Below are positions 9,981 through 18,260 of a DNA stretch of 64,000 nt, piece by piece. The notes under the pieces are model-generated. The model searched no databases, was not told where the DNA came from, and saw only the letters and a list, made by a program, of their open reading frames with translations. This DNA comes from Roseitranquillus sp963776845 (GTDB lineage: Bacteria; Pseudomonadota; Alphaproteobacteria; Rhodobacterales; Rhodobacteraceae). The stretch covers positions 310,001-374,000 of the forward strand of contig CAVZOJ010000011.1 of NCBI GenBank assembly GCA_963776845.1, read 5' to 3'. The stretch's first letter is position 1. Every line of letters starts with the position of its first letter. The position numbers and the translations under genes were made by a program.

Positions 9981-11217
9981 CTGACCGCCACCGGCCGCCC
10001 GGTGGTGCTGGTCGCGGGCACCCTCGACACCAAGGGCGCCGAGCTGAGGTTCGTCCGCGACATCCTGAAAGAGCAGGGGCTGCCCGTCCGCCTCGTCGAC
10101 CTCTCCACTTCCGGCAAGCCCTCCGGCGCCGAGGTGCCGCCGACCGAGATCGCAGCCTGGCACCCCCGCGGCGCGGCGGGCGTCTTCACCGGCGACCGCG
10201 GGGCGTCGGTCGCGGCGATGACGCTGGCGTTCGAGCGCTGGATCCGCCGGCAGGAGGGCGTGGCGGGCATCATCTCCGCCGGCGGCTCGGGCGGCACGGC
10301 GCTCGCCACGCCGGCGATGCGCGCCCTGCCCGTGGGCGTGCCCAAGGTGATGATCTCGACCGTCGCCTCGGGCAATGTCGGCCAGTACGTCGGTCCGGCC
10401 GACATCATGATGCTCTACTCCGTCGCCGATGTGCAGGGCCTGAACCGCATCACCCGCGCCGTGCTGTCGAACGGCGCCCACGCGCTCTCCGGCATGGTCA
10501 AGGCGCGGCAGGGCAAGGCCGAGGCGGCGGCCGGAGAAGCCCGCCGTCGGCATGACCATGTTCGGCGTCACCACCACCGCCGTCCAGTCGATGCAGAAGA
10601 TGCTGGAGGCCGATCACGACATCCTCGTCTTCCACGCCACCGGCACTGGCGGCCAGGCGATGGAGAAGCTCGTCAACTCGGGCCTGTTGGAGGGCGTCAT
10701 CGACCTCACCACCACCGAGGTCTGCGACATGATGATGGGCGGCGTCTTCGCCGCGACGGAGGACCGCTTCGGCGCCGTCATCCGCACCGGCATGCCCTAT
10801 GTCGGCTCGGTCGGCGCGCTCGACATGGTGAACTTCGGCGCGCCCGACACCGTGCCCGACCGCTACGCGGGCCGCACCTTTTACGAGCACAACCCGCAGG
10901 TGACGCTCATGCGCACCACGGCGGAGGAGAATACCCGCATGGGCCGCTGGATCGGCGAGCGGCTGAACGAGATGACCGGCCCGGTCCGCTTCTTCCTGCC
11001 CGAGGGCGGGGTCAGCGCCATCGACGCCCCCGGCCAGCCGTTCGACGACGCGCAGGCCCGCGCCGCGCTGTTCCGCGCGCTGGAGGAGACGGTGCGCCAG
11101 ACCGGCCAGCGTCAGCTCATCCGCCGCCCCGAGAACATCAACGATCCCGCCTTCGCCACTGCCGTGGTCGAGGCCTATCGCGCGCTCCACGGCGCACCCC
11201 GACGGAGGAGAGCGTGA
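9981..11217 (+). CDS. UPF0261 / Tm-1-like ATP-binding domain protein, frame interrupted
   Basis: Homologue of the N-terminal half of the tomato antiviral protein Tm-1 (UPF0261), beginning RPVVLVAGTLDTKGAEL. Bacterial members are uncharacterised. The frame breaks at GG 10533-10534; removing one G restores EKPAVGMTMFGVTTTAVQ. The conserved HATGTGGQAME and GVIDLTTTEV follow, and the protein ends at the TGA at 11215-11217. No standard start codon is evident: the frame is continuous with the upstream LivF-like ATPase, with a possible CTG near 9981. The downstream gene encodes the other half of the Tm-1 architecture and overlaps it as TGATG. Confidence 0.8.
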
Positions 11218-12044
11218 TGGACCGCGCCGGCCTGCTTGAGAAGTTCCGCGGCATGGTCGCGGCGGGCGAGCCGATCATCGGCGGCGGCGCCGGCACCGGC
11301 CTTTCGGCCAAGTGCGAAGAGGCGGGCGGCATCGACCTCATCGTCATCTACAATTCCGGCCGCTACCGCATGGCCGGTCGCGGCTCGCTCGCCGGGCTTA
11401 TGCCCTACGGCGACGCCAACTCCATCGTCGTCGAGATGGCGGCCGAGGTGCTGCCGGTGGTCAGGCACACCCCCGTCCTCGCCGGCGTCTGCGCCACCGA
11501 CCCGTTTCGGCTTATGCCGCGCTTCCTCGACGAACTGAAAGCCATCGGCTTCGCCGGCGTACAGAACTTCCCGACCGTCGGCCTGATCGACGGCACCTTC
11601 CGCGCCAACCTGGAAGAGACGGGGATGAGCTACGCGCAGGAGGTCGAGATGATCCGCCTCGCCCGCGAACGCGATCTCGTCACCACGCCTTACGTCTTCT
11701 CCGAGGATGACGCCGCGGCAATGGCCGGGGCCGGGGCCGACATCATCGTCGTGCATCTGGGCCTGACCTCCGGCGGCTCCATCGGCGCGGAGACGGGCGT
11801 GGCGCTCGATGACGCCCCGCGGCTCACCGACGCCTGGGCCTCCGCGGCCCTCGACGTCAATCCGGACGCCATCGTGCTGGTCCACGGCGGGCCGGTGGCG
11901 ATGCCCGACGACGCCGCCTTCGTGCTGGCGAACACCAAACACTGCCACGGCTTCTACGGCGCCTCCTCGATGGAGCGGCTGCCGACGGAGCGGGCGCTGA
12001 CCGAAACGACACGCGAGTTCAAGCGCATCCGGCCGACGGGCTGA
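11217..12044 (+). CDS. phosphoenolpyruvate hydrolase family protein (Tm-1-like TIM barrel)
   Basis: 275-residue TIM-barrel protein of the family annotated as 'TIM-barrel signal transduction / PEP hydrolase' (PF09370 type). Characteristic stretches are IIGGGAGTGLSAKCEEAGG, LIVIYNSGRYRMAGRGSL and the C-terminal HGFYGASSMERLPTE. It is the partner of the UPF0261 gene just upstream (overlap TGATG); in plant Tm-1 the two domains are one polypeptide. ATG 11217 is the only start that respects this coupling. Its biochemical role in bacteria is not established; here it closes the transporter operon. Confidence 0.88.
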   Translation: MDRAGLLEKFRGMVAAGEPIIGGGAGTGLSAKCEEAGGIDLIVIYNSGRYRMAGRGSLAGLMPYGDANSIVVEMAAEVLPVVRHTPVLAGVCATDPFRLMPRFLDELKAIGFAGVQNFPTVGLIDGTFRANLEETGMSYAQEVEMIRLARERDLVTTPYVFSEDDAAAMAGAGADIIVVHLGLTSGGSIGAETGVALDDAPRLTDAWASAALDVNPDAIVLVHGGPVAMPDDAAFVLANTKHCHGFYGASSMERLPTERALTETTREFKRIRPTG

Positions 12045-12065
12045 GGGCGCGACAGGGAGAGGACA

Positions 12066-15000
12066 ATGACCGGGGAATTCATCGGCAGCCTGATACTCTG
12101 GCTCATCACGGCGGTGATCGTCATCTTCATCCTGTACTGGGTGATGCACTGGCTCTACCGCCGCTCGACGAAGGAGAACGCCTTCGTCCGCACCGGCTTT
12201 CTGGGCGAGAAGGTGGTGATCGACGGCGGCGCCTTCGTCTGGCCGATCGTCCACGACATTACCCCGGTCAACCTGAACTCGCTGCAGCTGGCCGTGACGC
12301 GCGCGAACGACCGCGCGCTGATCACCCGCGACCGGATGCGCGTCGACGTCGACGCCGAGTTCTACGTCCGCGTCAAGCAGACGCGCGAGGCCGTCAGCCT
12401 CGCCGCGGCATCGCTCGGCCGGCGCACGCTGGAGCCGGAGCGGCTGACCTCGCTGCTCGACGGCAAGTTCGTCTCGGCCCTGCGCACCGTTGCCGCGCAG
12501 ATGACGCTGGAGGAGATGCACGAGAGCCGGGACGACTATGTTCGGCGCGTGCGCGAGGCGGCGCAGGTCGGGCTCGATTCCAACGGGCTCGAACTCGAGG
12601 CGGTCGCGGTCACCGACATCGACCAGACCGACCTCGACTACTTCAACCCCTCGAACCGCTTCGATGCCGAGGGCCTGACCCGGCTGATCGAGGACATCGA
12701 GACCCGCCGCAAGCTACGCAACGACGTCGAGCAGGACGCGATGATCGCGATTCGCACCCGCAACCTCGAGGCCGAGCGCCAGTCGCTCGACATCGAGCGT
12801 GAAAGCGAGTGGGCGCGGTTGGAGCAGGAGCGCGAGATCGAGATCCGCCGCGCCCAGCAGCGGAGCGAGCTGGCGCGCGAGCGGGCCGAGCGTGAGACCG
12901 AGGGAGAGCGCGCCCAGATCACCGCGCGCGAGCACATCGAGACCAGCCGCATCGCCAACGAGCGCGCGATCTCCGAGGCGCGCATCACCTCCGAGCTCGA
13001 GATCCGCCGCCGCGAGATCGCCAGGGACCAGGAGGTGCAGTCGGCCGAAATCGTCACGCTCGAGCAGATCGAGAAGGCGCGCATCGCCCAGAGCCGCGCC
13101 ATCGCCCAGAGCCGGATCGATAACGAGCAGCAGACCGAGGCGCAGGAGATCGCGCGCCGGCGCAGCATCGACGAGGCCGAAGTCGCCGCCCGCGAGGCGG
13201 TGGAGCGCGCCCGCATCGCCCAGGAGCGCGCGCTGGAAGAGGCGCGGATCGCCAGCCGCGAGGATACCGAGGCGCGCGAGATCGCCCGCCGCCGCGCCGT
13301 GGAAGAGGCAGAGATCGCCGCCCGCGAGGCCACCGAGACCGCCCGCATCGCCCAGGAGGAGGAGGTCCGCCGGCGCGAGATCGCCCGCATGCGCTCCGTC
13401 GAGGAGGCCGAGATCGCGGCGCGCGAGGCGACCGAGAAGCTGCGCGTGGCGCAGGAGACCACGGTCAACGCCGAGCGCATCACCTCCGACCGCCGCATCC
13501 GAGAGATGGAGATCGAGCGGCAGCGCACGCTCGAGGCCGCCGAGATCGCTGCCGCCGAGGCGACGGAGGCGGCGCGCATCGCCCGCGACAAGGCCCTCGC
13601 CGCCGAGCGCATCGCCTACGAGCAGGACATGCGCGAGCGCGAGATCGCCCGCAACCGCACCGTCGACACCGCCGATGTCGCCGCGCGCGAGGCGGTCGAG
13701 CAGGCCCGCATCGCGCAAGGCCAGCGGATCGAGGAGAACCGCATCGCCGCCCGCGAGTCGACCCAGCGCCGCGAGGTTGCCGCCGAGCAGTCGACCGAGG
13801 CCGCGCGCATCGAGAAGCAGCGGCAGATCCGCGAGCGCGAGATCTCGAGCGAGACCGACACCCGCTCGCGCGAGATCGAGCGCAACGAGGCGCTGGAGGC
13901 CGCCGAGGTCTCGTCCCGCCGCATCGTCGAGCAGCAGCGCATCGAGAAGGAGAAGGAGACCGCGCAGGACCGCATCGTCCGCGACCGCGAGGTGCGCCAG
14001 CTCGAGATCGCCCGGAACGAGGCCCTCGACGAGGCGCAGGTCGCCGCCGACGAGGCGGTCGAGAAGGCGCGCATCGCCCAGAAGAAGGCGCTCGACGCCG
14101 CCCGCATCGCCTCCGAGCAGGAGACCCGCGCCCGGGAGATCGAGCGCGAGGAGGCGACCGAGGCGCGCGAGCTGGAAAAGCGCGACAAGCTCGAGCGCGA
14201 GCGCATCGCCACCGAGCTCGGCATCGAGAGGGACCGCATCGCCTCGTCCAAGACCCGCGACGTCCTCGACATCGAGAAGCGCCGCGACGTCGAGGCGGCG
14301 GACGAAGAGCGCGTCGTCGAGCTTGCCGAGAAGAAGCGCGCCCGCGCGGAGGCCGAGGCCGAGGTGCGCCGCACCGAGATCGCCGCGCAGCGCCGGATCG
14401 AGATTACCGACGTCGAGCGCGAGCAGGCGATGGACGCCGCCCGCCTGCAGCGCAAGCGCGCCACCGAACAGATCGAGATCTCCCGCGTCCAGGCGCTCCG
14501 CGAGGCCGAGATCGCCTCGAAGGAGGAGATCGAGCGTGCCCGCATCGCGTCGGAGCGCGGCCTCGACGACGCCCGCATCGGGCATGAGCGCGACCGCCGC
14601 AAGCTTGAGGTCGACCGCGAGCGTGAGGTCGAGCTGGCGCAGATGGCCAGCGCCATCGAACTTTACAAGAAGTCCCTCGAACGCTCCGCCGCCCAGGCCG
14701 AGGCCGAGGTCGCCCGCGCCCGCGCCACCGAAGCCGAGGAGCGCGTCAAGACCACCCGCGACACCGAGGAGGCCAAGAGGCGCCGCGCCGTCGACACCGA
14801 GATCGCCGAGAAGGCCGCGGCCGAGACCCGCATCGCCGCCGAGGCCGAGAAGATCCGCGCCGCCGTCCAGGCCGAGGCCCAGCGCCTGCTCAATGAGGCC
14901 GAGAACGTGCTGACCGACGACGCCCGCTACTCGCTCTTCCGCCGCAAACTGCTGGAGCATGTCGAAGGCATCGTCGCCGCCTCGGTCAAACCGCTGGAGA

Positions 15001-15383
15001 AGATCCAGGACATCCGCATCATGCAGCTCGACGGTGTCGGCGGCGGCAACGGCGGTTATCGCGGCTCGCCCACCGACGAGGTCATCGACAGCGCGCTGCG
15101 CTACCGCGTCCAGGCGCCGATGCTCGACAGCCTGCTCGCCGACATCGGCATCGACGGCTCCTCGATCGCCAAGCAGGGCGGCCTGATCCGCGAGGCGCGC
15201 GACATGACCTCGATGGCTCGCGACGTCCAGCGCTCGGGCGGCGGCTCGGACGAAGGCGGCGGCGAGGCGCCGAGCAGTTCCGGCGGCAACGACCCCTCTC
15301 ACGGCGACCCAGGCGGCGAGTCCGGCGGCGACGGTGGCTCCGCTGGCGGCGGCAGCCGCCGCGGCCGCGGGCGGCGGAGCTGA
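12066..15383 (+). CDS. giant SPFH/flotillin-like membrane protein with hendecad-repeat coiled coil
   Basis: 1105-residue protein, about twice the length of ordinary flotillins. Residues about 4-30 form one membrane anchor (FIGSLILWLITAVIVIFILY). Residues about 35-235 are an SPFH/band-7 domain. From residue 283 to 744 the sequence is an unbroken, strictly in-register 11-residue repeat with consensus x-[RE]-I-A (about 42 units), followed by a less regular charged coil to about 955. Then comes a short conserved flotillin C-terminal segment and a disordered Gly/Ser-rich, Arg-ending tail (after about 1055). SPFH proteins assemble into membrane cages or microdomain scaffolds, so a very long straight coil is predicted. 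A good ribosome site (AGGGAGAGG) precedes ATG 12066. The two SRPBCC genes that follow are probably cotranscribed. Codon use matches neighbours. Confidence 0.88.
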   Translation: MTGEFIGSLILWLITAVIVIFILYWVMHWLYRRSTKENAFVRTGFLGEKVVIDGGAFVWPIVHDITPVNLNSLQLAVTRANDRALITRDRMRVDVDAEFYVRVKQTREAVSLAAASLGRRTLEPERLTSLLDGKFVSALRTVAAQMTLEEMHESRDDYVRRVREAAQVGLDSNGLELEAVAVTDIDQTDLDYFNPSNRFDAEGLTRLIEDIETRRKLRNDVEQDAMIAIRTRNLEAERQSLDIERESEWARLEQEREIEIRRAQQRSELARERAERETEGERAQITAREHIETSRIANERAISEARITSELEIRRREIARDQEVQSAEIVTLEQIEKARIAQSRAIAQSRIDNEQQTEAQEIARRRSIDEAEVAAREAVERARIAQERALEEARIASREDTEAREIARRRAVEEAEIAAREATETARIAQEEEVRRREIARMRSVEEAEIAAREATEKLRVAQETTVNAERITSDRRIREMEIERQRTLEAAEIAAAEATEAARIARDKALAAERIAYEQDMREREIARNRTVDTADVAAREAVEQARIAQGQRIEENRIAARESTQRREVAAEQSTEAARIEKQRQIREREISSETDTRSREIERNEALEAAEVSSRRIVEQQRIEKEKETAQDRIVRDREVRQLEIARNEALDEAQVAADEAVEKARIAQKKALDAARIASEQETRAREIEREEATEARELEKRDKLERERIATELGIERDRIASSKTRDVLDIEKRRDVEAADEERVVELAEKKRARAEAEAEVRRTEIAAQRRIEITDVEREQAMDAARLQRKRATEQIEISRVQALREAEIASKEEIERARIASERGLDDARIGHERDRRKLEVDREREVELAQMASAIELYKKSLERSAAQAEAEVARARATEAEERVKTTRDTEEAKRRRAVDTEIAEKAAAETRIAAEAEKIRAAVQAEAQRLLNEAENVLTDDARYSLFRRKLLEHVEGIVAASVKPLEKIQDIRIMQLDGVGGGNGGYRGSPTDEVIDSALRYRVQAPMLDSLLADIGIDGSSIAKQGGLIREARDMTSMARDVQRSGGGSDEGGGEAPSSSGGNDPSHGDPGGESGGDGGSAGGGSRRGRGRRS
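12912..14297 (+). repeat. 33-bp (11-codon) repeat array with a 132-bp super-repeat, inside the flotillin gene
   Basis: About 42 consecutive 33-base units encode hendecads such as SRIANERAISE, REIARRRAVEE, AEIAAREATET and ARIAQEEEVRR. Units occur in a recurring order of four: ARIAQ-type, (E/A)RIAS-type, REIAR-type, AEIAA-type, giving a 44-residue (132-base) super-period. The order slips once near unit 14-15, where one unit is missing. Later units (ERIAT, DRIAS, LDIEK) diverge. The DNA copies are diverged, so the array is old rather than a recent expansion. Confidence 0.85.
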
Positions 15384-15385
15384 CC

Positions 15386-15826
15386 TTGGCGCGAGTCTAC
15401 ATCTCCAGCGTCATCGACGCCGAGGCGCAGAAGGTCTGGGACCGCGTCCGCGACTTCAACGGCATGCCGAACTGGCACCCGGCGATCCGCGACAGCCGCA
15501 TCGAGAACGCCGAGCCCTCCGACCGCGTCGGCTGCGTCCGCGACTTCCACCTGCAGAACGGCGACCGCCTGCGGGAAAAGCTGCTGGGCCTCAGCGACTA
15601 CGACATGTTCCAGACCTACTGCATCCTCGAAAGCCCGATGCCGCTGACGGGCTACATCGCCACCCTCCGCCTCACCCCGGTCACCGACGGCAACCGCACC
15701 TTCGGCGAATGGACCGCCGAGTTCGACTGCGCCGAGGACGACGAGGAGGGGCTGGTCACCAACATCGGCCGCAACGTCTTCCAGGCGGGCTTCGACGCGC
15801 TCAAGCGCCGGATGGGCAACCGCTGA
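15386..15826 (+). CDS. SRPBCC family protein (CoxG-like), first of a tandem pair
   Basis: 146-residue START/Bet v1-like fold protein (polyketide cyclase/CoxG group) that binds hydrophobic ligands in a central pocket. It opens ARVYISSVIDAEAQKVWDRV and carries the family GCVRDFHL and FQAGFDALKRRMG segments. It starts at TTG 15386, two bases after the flotillin stop, and overlaps the next gene as TGATG. The two neighbours are paralogues (shared VWxxxRDFNG, WHPA, SDxxGCVR, LSPVTDG/LTPVTDG). In characterised Mo hydroxylase clusters a CoxG protein associates with the enzyme and membrane and can carry quinone; such a role is inferred here. Confidence 0.85.
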   Translation: MARVYISSVIDAEAQKVWDRVRDFNGMPNWHPAIRDSRIENAEPSDRVGCVRDFHLQNGDRLREKLLGLSDYDMFQTYCILESPMPLTGYIATLRLTPVTDGNRTFGEWTAEFDCAEDDEEGLVTNIGRNVFQAGFDALKRRMGNR

Positions 15827-16269
15827 TGGTCCGCGTGGTCAAGAGCACGGTGATGCAGGCGCCCGCCGAGGCGGTGTGGGAGGTGCTGCGCGACTTCAAC
15901 GGCCACGAAAGCTGGCACCCCGCCGTCGCCACCAGCCAGATCGAGCGGGGCGAGCCCTCCGACCTCATCGGCTGCGTCCGCCGCTTCCGCCTCAACGCCG
16001 GCGAGGAGCTGCGTGAGCAGCTCCTGACCCTCTCCGACCTAGAGATGGCGTTCAGCTACTGCCTGCTCGACACGCCGATCCCGCTGCTGAACTATGTCGC
16101 CCACGTCCGGCTCAGCCCGGTCACCGACGGCGACCTCTGCTTCTGGGAGTGGGAGAGCCGCTTCGACACTCCCAGGGGCCGCGAGCGCGAGCTGGGCGAC
16201 ATGGTCGGAACCAACATCTACGAGGCCGGTTTCGACGCCGTCCGCGAGCACATGGGGATCGCCGCATGA
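15826..16269 (+). CDS. SRPBCC family protein (CoxG-like), second of a tandem pair
   Basis: 147-residue paralogue of the preceding gene with the same layout: MQAPAEAVWEVLRDFNGHES, IGCVRRFRLN, and a C-terminal YEAGFDAVREHMG helix. Its start overlaps the upstream stop (TGATG), so the two are translationally coupled and probably made in equal amounts, perhaps as a heterodimer. The next gene cluster (molybdenum hydroxylase) begins about 200 bases downstream after a structured intergenic repeat. Confidence 0.85.
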   Translation: MVRVVKSTVMQAPAEAVWEVLRDFNGHESWHPAVATSQIERGEPSDLIGCVRRFRLNAGEELREQLLTLSDLEMAFSYCLLDTPIPLLNYVAHVRLSPVTDGDLCFWEWESRFDTPRGRERELGDMVGTNIYEAGFDAVREHMGIAA

Positions 16270-16311
16270 CCCGTCTCGGCAGCGCTCGGCCCGCAGCGGC
16301 GCACAAGCGGC

Positions 16312-16430
16312 TTCATACAGGTTTGCTTACCTGGAGAGCAGTCGGCGCGCGCACGCGCGCGCCAAACAGCCGTGCGCGCACCCGCGCGCTCATGTTGGCG
16401 GCAAAGGCCGCCGCGCGGCACCGCCGCGCC
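16312..16430. repeat. structured intergenic repeat, copy 1
   Basis: Two blocks shared with copy 2 at 21203-21329. Block one (16312-16345) is 34 bases with a single difference between copies and contains the near-palindrome CAGGT-TTGCTT-ACCTG. Block two (about 16372-16430) has the hairpin GGCGGC-AAAG-GCCGCC in a GC-rich context. The segment between the blocks is alternating CG-rich and differs between copies. It ends about 45 bases before the FAD-subunit start. No ORF in it is plausible. Confidence 0.75.
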
Positions 16431-16474
16431 TGGCCGCGGCCCGATCCGGCGCCGTCATGCAGGGAGCTCGCGCC

Positions 16475-17287
16475 GTGCCGGTGACGGTCGCCACCTACGA
16501 CACGCTCGACGAGGCGGCGCGCGCCGCAGGCGACCGCGACGCCCGGTTCTTCGGCGGCGGCACCCTGCTGATGCGCGCCGTGAACTATGCGCAGGGCGAC
16601 TTCACCCGCCTGATCCGCGTCCGGGATCCCGCGCTCCGCCGCGTCTCGGCGCGCGGCGACGCGGTCGAGATCGGCGCCGGCGTCACCATGGTCGAGCTGG
16701 CCGAGCACCGCGACACCGGCTTTCTCGCCGAGGCGGCGCGCGCCGTCGGCGGCCCGGCGATCCGCACCATGGCGACGGTCGGCGGCAACCTCTTCGCCCA
16801 CCACCCCTACGGCGACTTCACCGCCGCGCTGATCGCCCTCGGCGCCAGCGTCCGCCTCGCCGGCATCGGCGGCCGCGAGATGGCCGTCGAGGCGCTCGTC
16901 GCCGCGCGCGAGCGCAGCCCCCGCCCGATCGTCGCCGCCATCGTCGTGCCGCGGCCGGCGCAGGGCACGTTCCGCTTTGCCAAGGTCACGCGCGTCCACC
17001 CCAAGGGCGTCTCGGTGATGTCGATCGCGGCGCTGCTGCCGCTCCGCTCCGGCCGCGTCGCCGGCGCCCGCGTCGCCTACGGCGCCATGGGTCCGGCTCC
17101 GACGCGCGTACCGGCGGTCGAGCGTGCGCTCGAGGGCCGCGCCCTCGACGCCAACGGCATCGCCGCGGCGCTCTCCGCCGCCACCGACGGGCTCGACCCG
17201 CCGACCGACGCCATCGCCTCGTCGTGGTACCGGCGCGAGGTGGCCACGGTGCACCTCCGCCGCCTGCTCCTCGGGGAGGCTGCCTGA
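16475..17287 (+). CDS. molybdenum hydroxylase FAD-binding subunit (CoxM/XdhA-type)
   Basis: Medium subunit of a xanthine dehydrogenase/CODH-family enzyme, 270 residues, passing electrons from the 2Fe-2S subunit to FAD. The FAD motifs FFGGGTLL and TVGGNLFAHHPYGD are visible, and the CO_deh_flav_C region follows. GTG 16475 is preferred because AGGGAG lies eight bases upstream; ATG 16457 in the same frame is possible but precedes that ribosome site. Order here is medium, small, large. Related enzymes hydroxylate N-heterocycles, purines or aldehydes. Confidence 0.9.
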   Translation: MPVTVATYDTLDEAARAAGDRDARFFGGGTLLMRAVNYAQGDFTRLIRVRDPALRRVSARGDAVEIGAGVTMVELAEHRDTGFLAEAARAVGGPAIRTMATVGGNLFAHHPYGDFTAALIALGASVRLAGIGGREMAVEALVAARERSPRPIVAAIVVPRPAQGTFRFAKVTRVHPKGVSVMSIAALLPLRSGRVAGARVAYGAMGPAPTRVPAVERALEGRALDANGIAAALSAATDGLDPPTDAIASSWYRREVATVHLRRLLLGEAA

Positions 17288-17636
17288 TGTCGCGGGCGAT
17301 CGAGCATTCTGGGGCACAAATCGCCATCCGTGCCGGTTGCCGAGCGCCCGGCGTCGCAGCGGCCTCACAACTGCGTATCACCGCAAGCCGGGCGCGAGGC
17401 CGCCGCTCGAGCTCGGGCCCGGGTGACCAACCCGGGCCGCGCCCGCCCTTCCCCCCGGGCGGGCGCCTTGGCGATGTTGGTCGCCGTACGATCCTCGTCC
17501 GGGGCTTCGGGGATAAACCGCCGACCACATGCGCCGCGTCGGCGCCCGCCCAAGGCCGGGCGCGGCCGTCGTCTCGCCGTACCACCGACTGTCCTCGCGC
17601 GACGCCGGCCCAGCATGCAACGGAGCGGCCCGCCTG
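17288..17636. other. hairpin-rich intergenic region between FAD and Fe-S subunit genes
   Basis: 349 bases with no convincing gene. It holds several perfect inverted repeats: GGCCCGGGT-GACCA-ACCCGGGCC at 17416-17438, CGCCCGCCC/GGGCGGGCG at 17440-17465, and GCGCCCG/CGGGCGC around 17556-17577. An ORF spanning it from the upstream frame has poor codon use and no domain. Such an insertion inside a normally compact operon suggests REP-like or regulatory RNA structure. Confidence 0.55.
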
Positions 17637-18120
17637 ATGTCCCGCACCCCCCTCCAGTTCCGCCTGAACGGTGCCGAGGCCGCCACCTTCGCGGACCCTG
17701 CCGAGAACCTGCTAGACGTGCTCCGGCGCCGGCTCGGCGACATGACCCCGAAATATGGCTGCGGCCAGGGCACCTGCGGCTCCTGCACCGTGCTGGTCGA
17801 CGGCCGGCCGCAACTCGCCTGCATTACGCTGGCCGAGACGGTGGAGGGCGCCGAGGTCACCACTGTCGCCGGCCTTGCCGAAGGCCCCCGCCTGCACCCG
17901 CTGCAGGAGGCGTTCATGGAGCACTTCGCCGCCCAGTGCGGCTACTGCACGCCCGGCATGCTGCTCGCCGCCAAGGCGCTGCTCGACCGCAACCCCGACC
18001 CCTCGCGCGAGGAGGTGGTCGAGGCGATCGGCGGCAACCTCTGCCGCTGCACCGGCTACGCCCCGATCATCGACGCGATCCTCGCCGCGGCAAGGATCCG
18101 CGCGGAGGGCGGCGTCATGA
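17637..18120 (+). CDS. molybdenum hydroxylase 2Fe-2S subunit (CoxS/XdhC-type); stop unclear
   Basis: Small subunit of the enzyme, about 155-161 residues, with two [2Fe-2S] clusters. The plant-ferredoxin-type ligands are in GCGQGTCGSCTVLVDG and the C-terminal four-helix cluster ligands in CGYCTPGM and GNLCRCTGY. The frame does not stop where the family ends. It stays open through a 140-base AT-richer, non-coding-looking stretch and joins the large subunit in frame. A TGA at 18118-18120 lies in the +1 frame at the expected position, so a base error near 18090 is likely; that end is given. Confidence 0.85.
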
Positions 18121-18260
18121 TCCGCGTGCGGCCACGGCTCCGGCGCCACGCCGCATACAGACCTTTCCATCCGGTTAACGGAATCCGGATTTCATTTCTA
18201 AATCAGTACGGTTGCAAGAAGCGTCCATCGTGGACACCCCACCTGCCGAGGACCCCGCCC

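Noticed and set aside
12912..14297. CRISPR-like or tandem DNA repeat interpretation of the 33-base periodicity
   Set aside because: There are no identical repeats and no unique spacers; the periodicity is at codon level in one open frame.
12714..15302. Very long antisense ORF (862 codons) and others opposite the flotillin gene
   Set aside because: They mirror the repetitive, GC-biased codons of the sense gene; the products are low-complexity Leu/Ala/Asp repeats with no domain or ribosome site.
16372..17637. 421-codon ORF spanning the FAD-subunit gene in another frame and the intergenic gap
   Set aside because: Its first part is a shadow of the FAD subunit, and the part in the gap has no ribosome site or domain.
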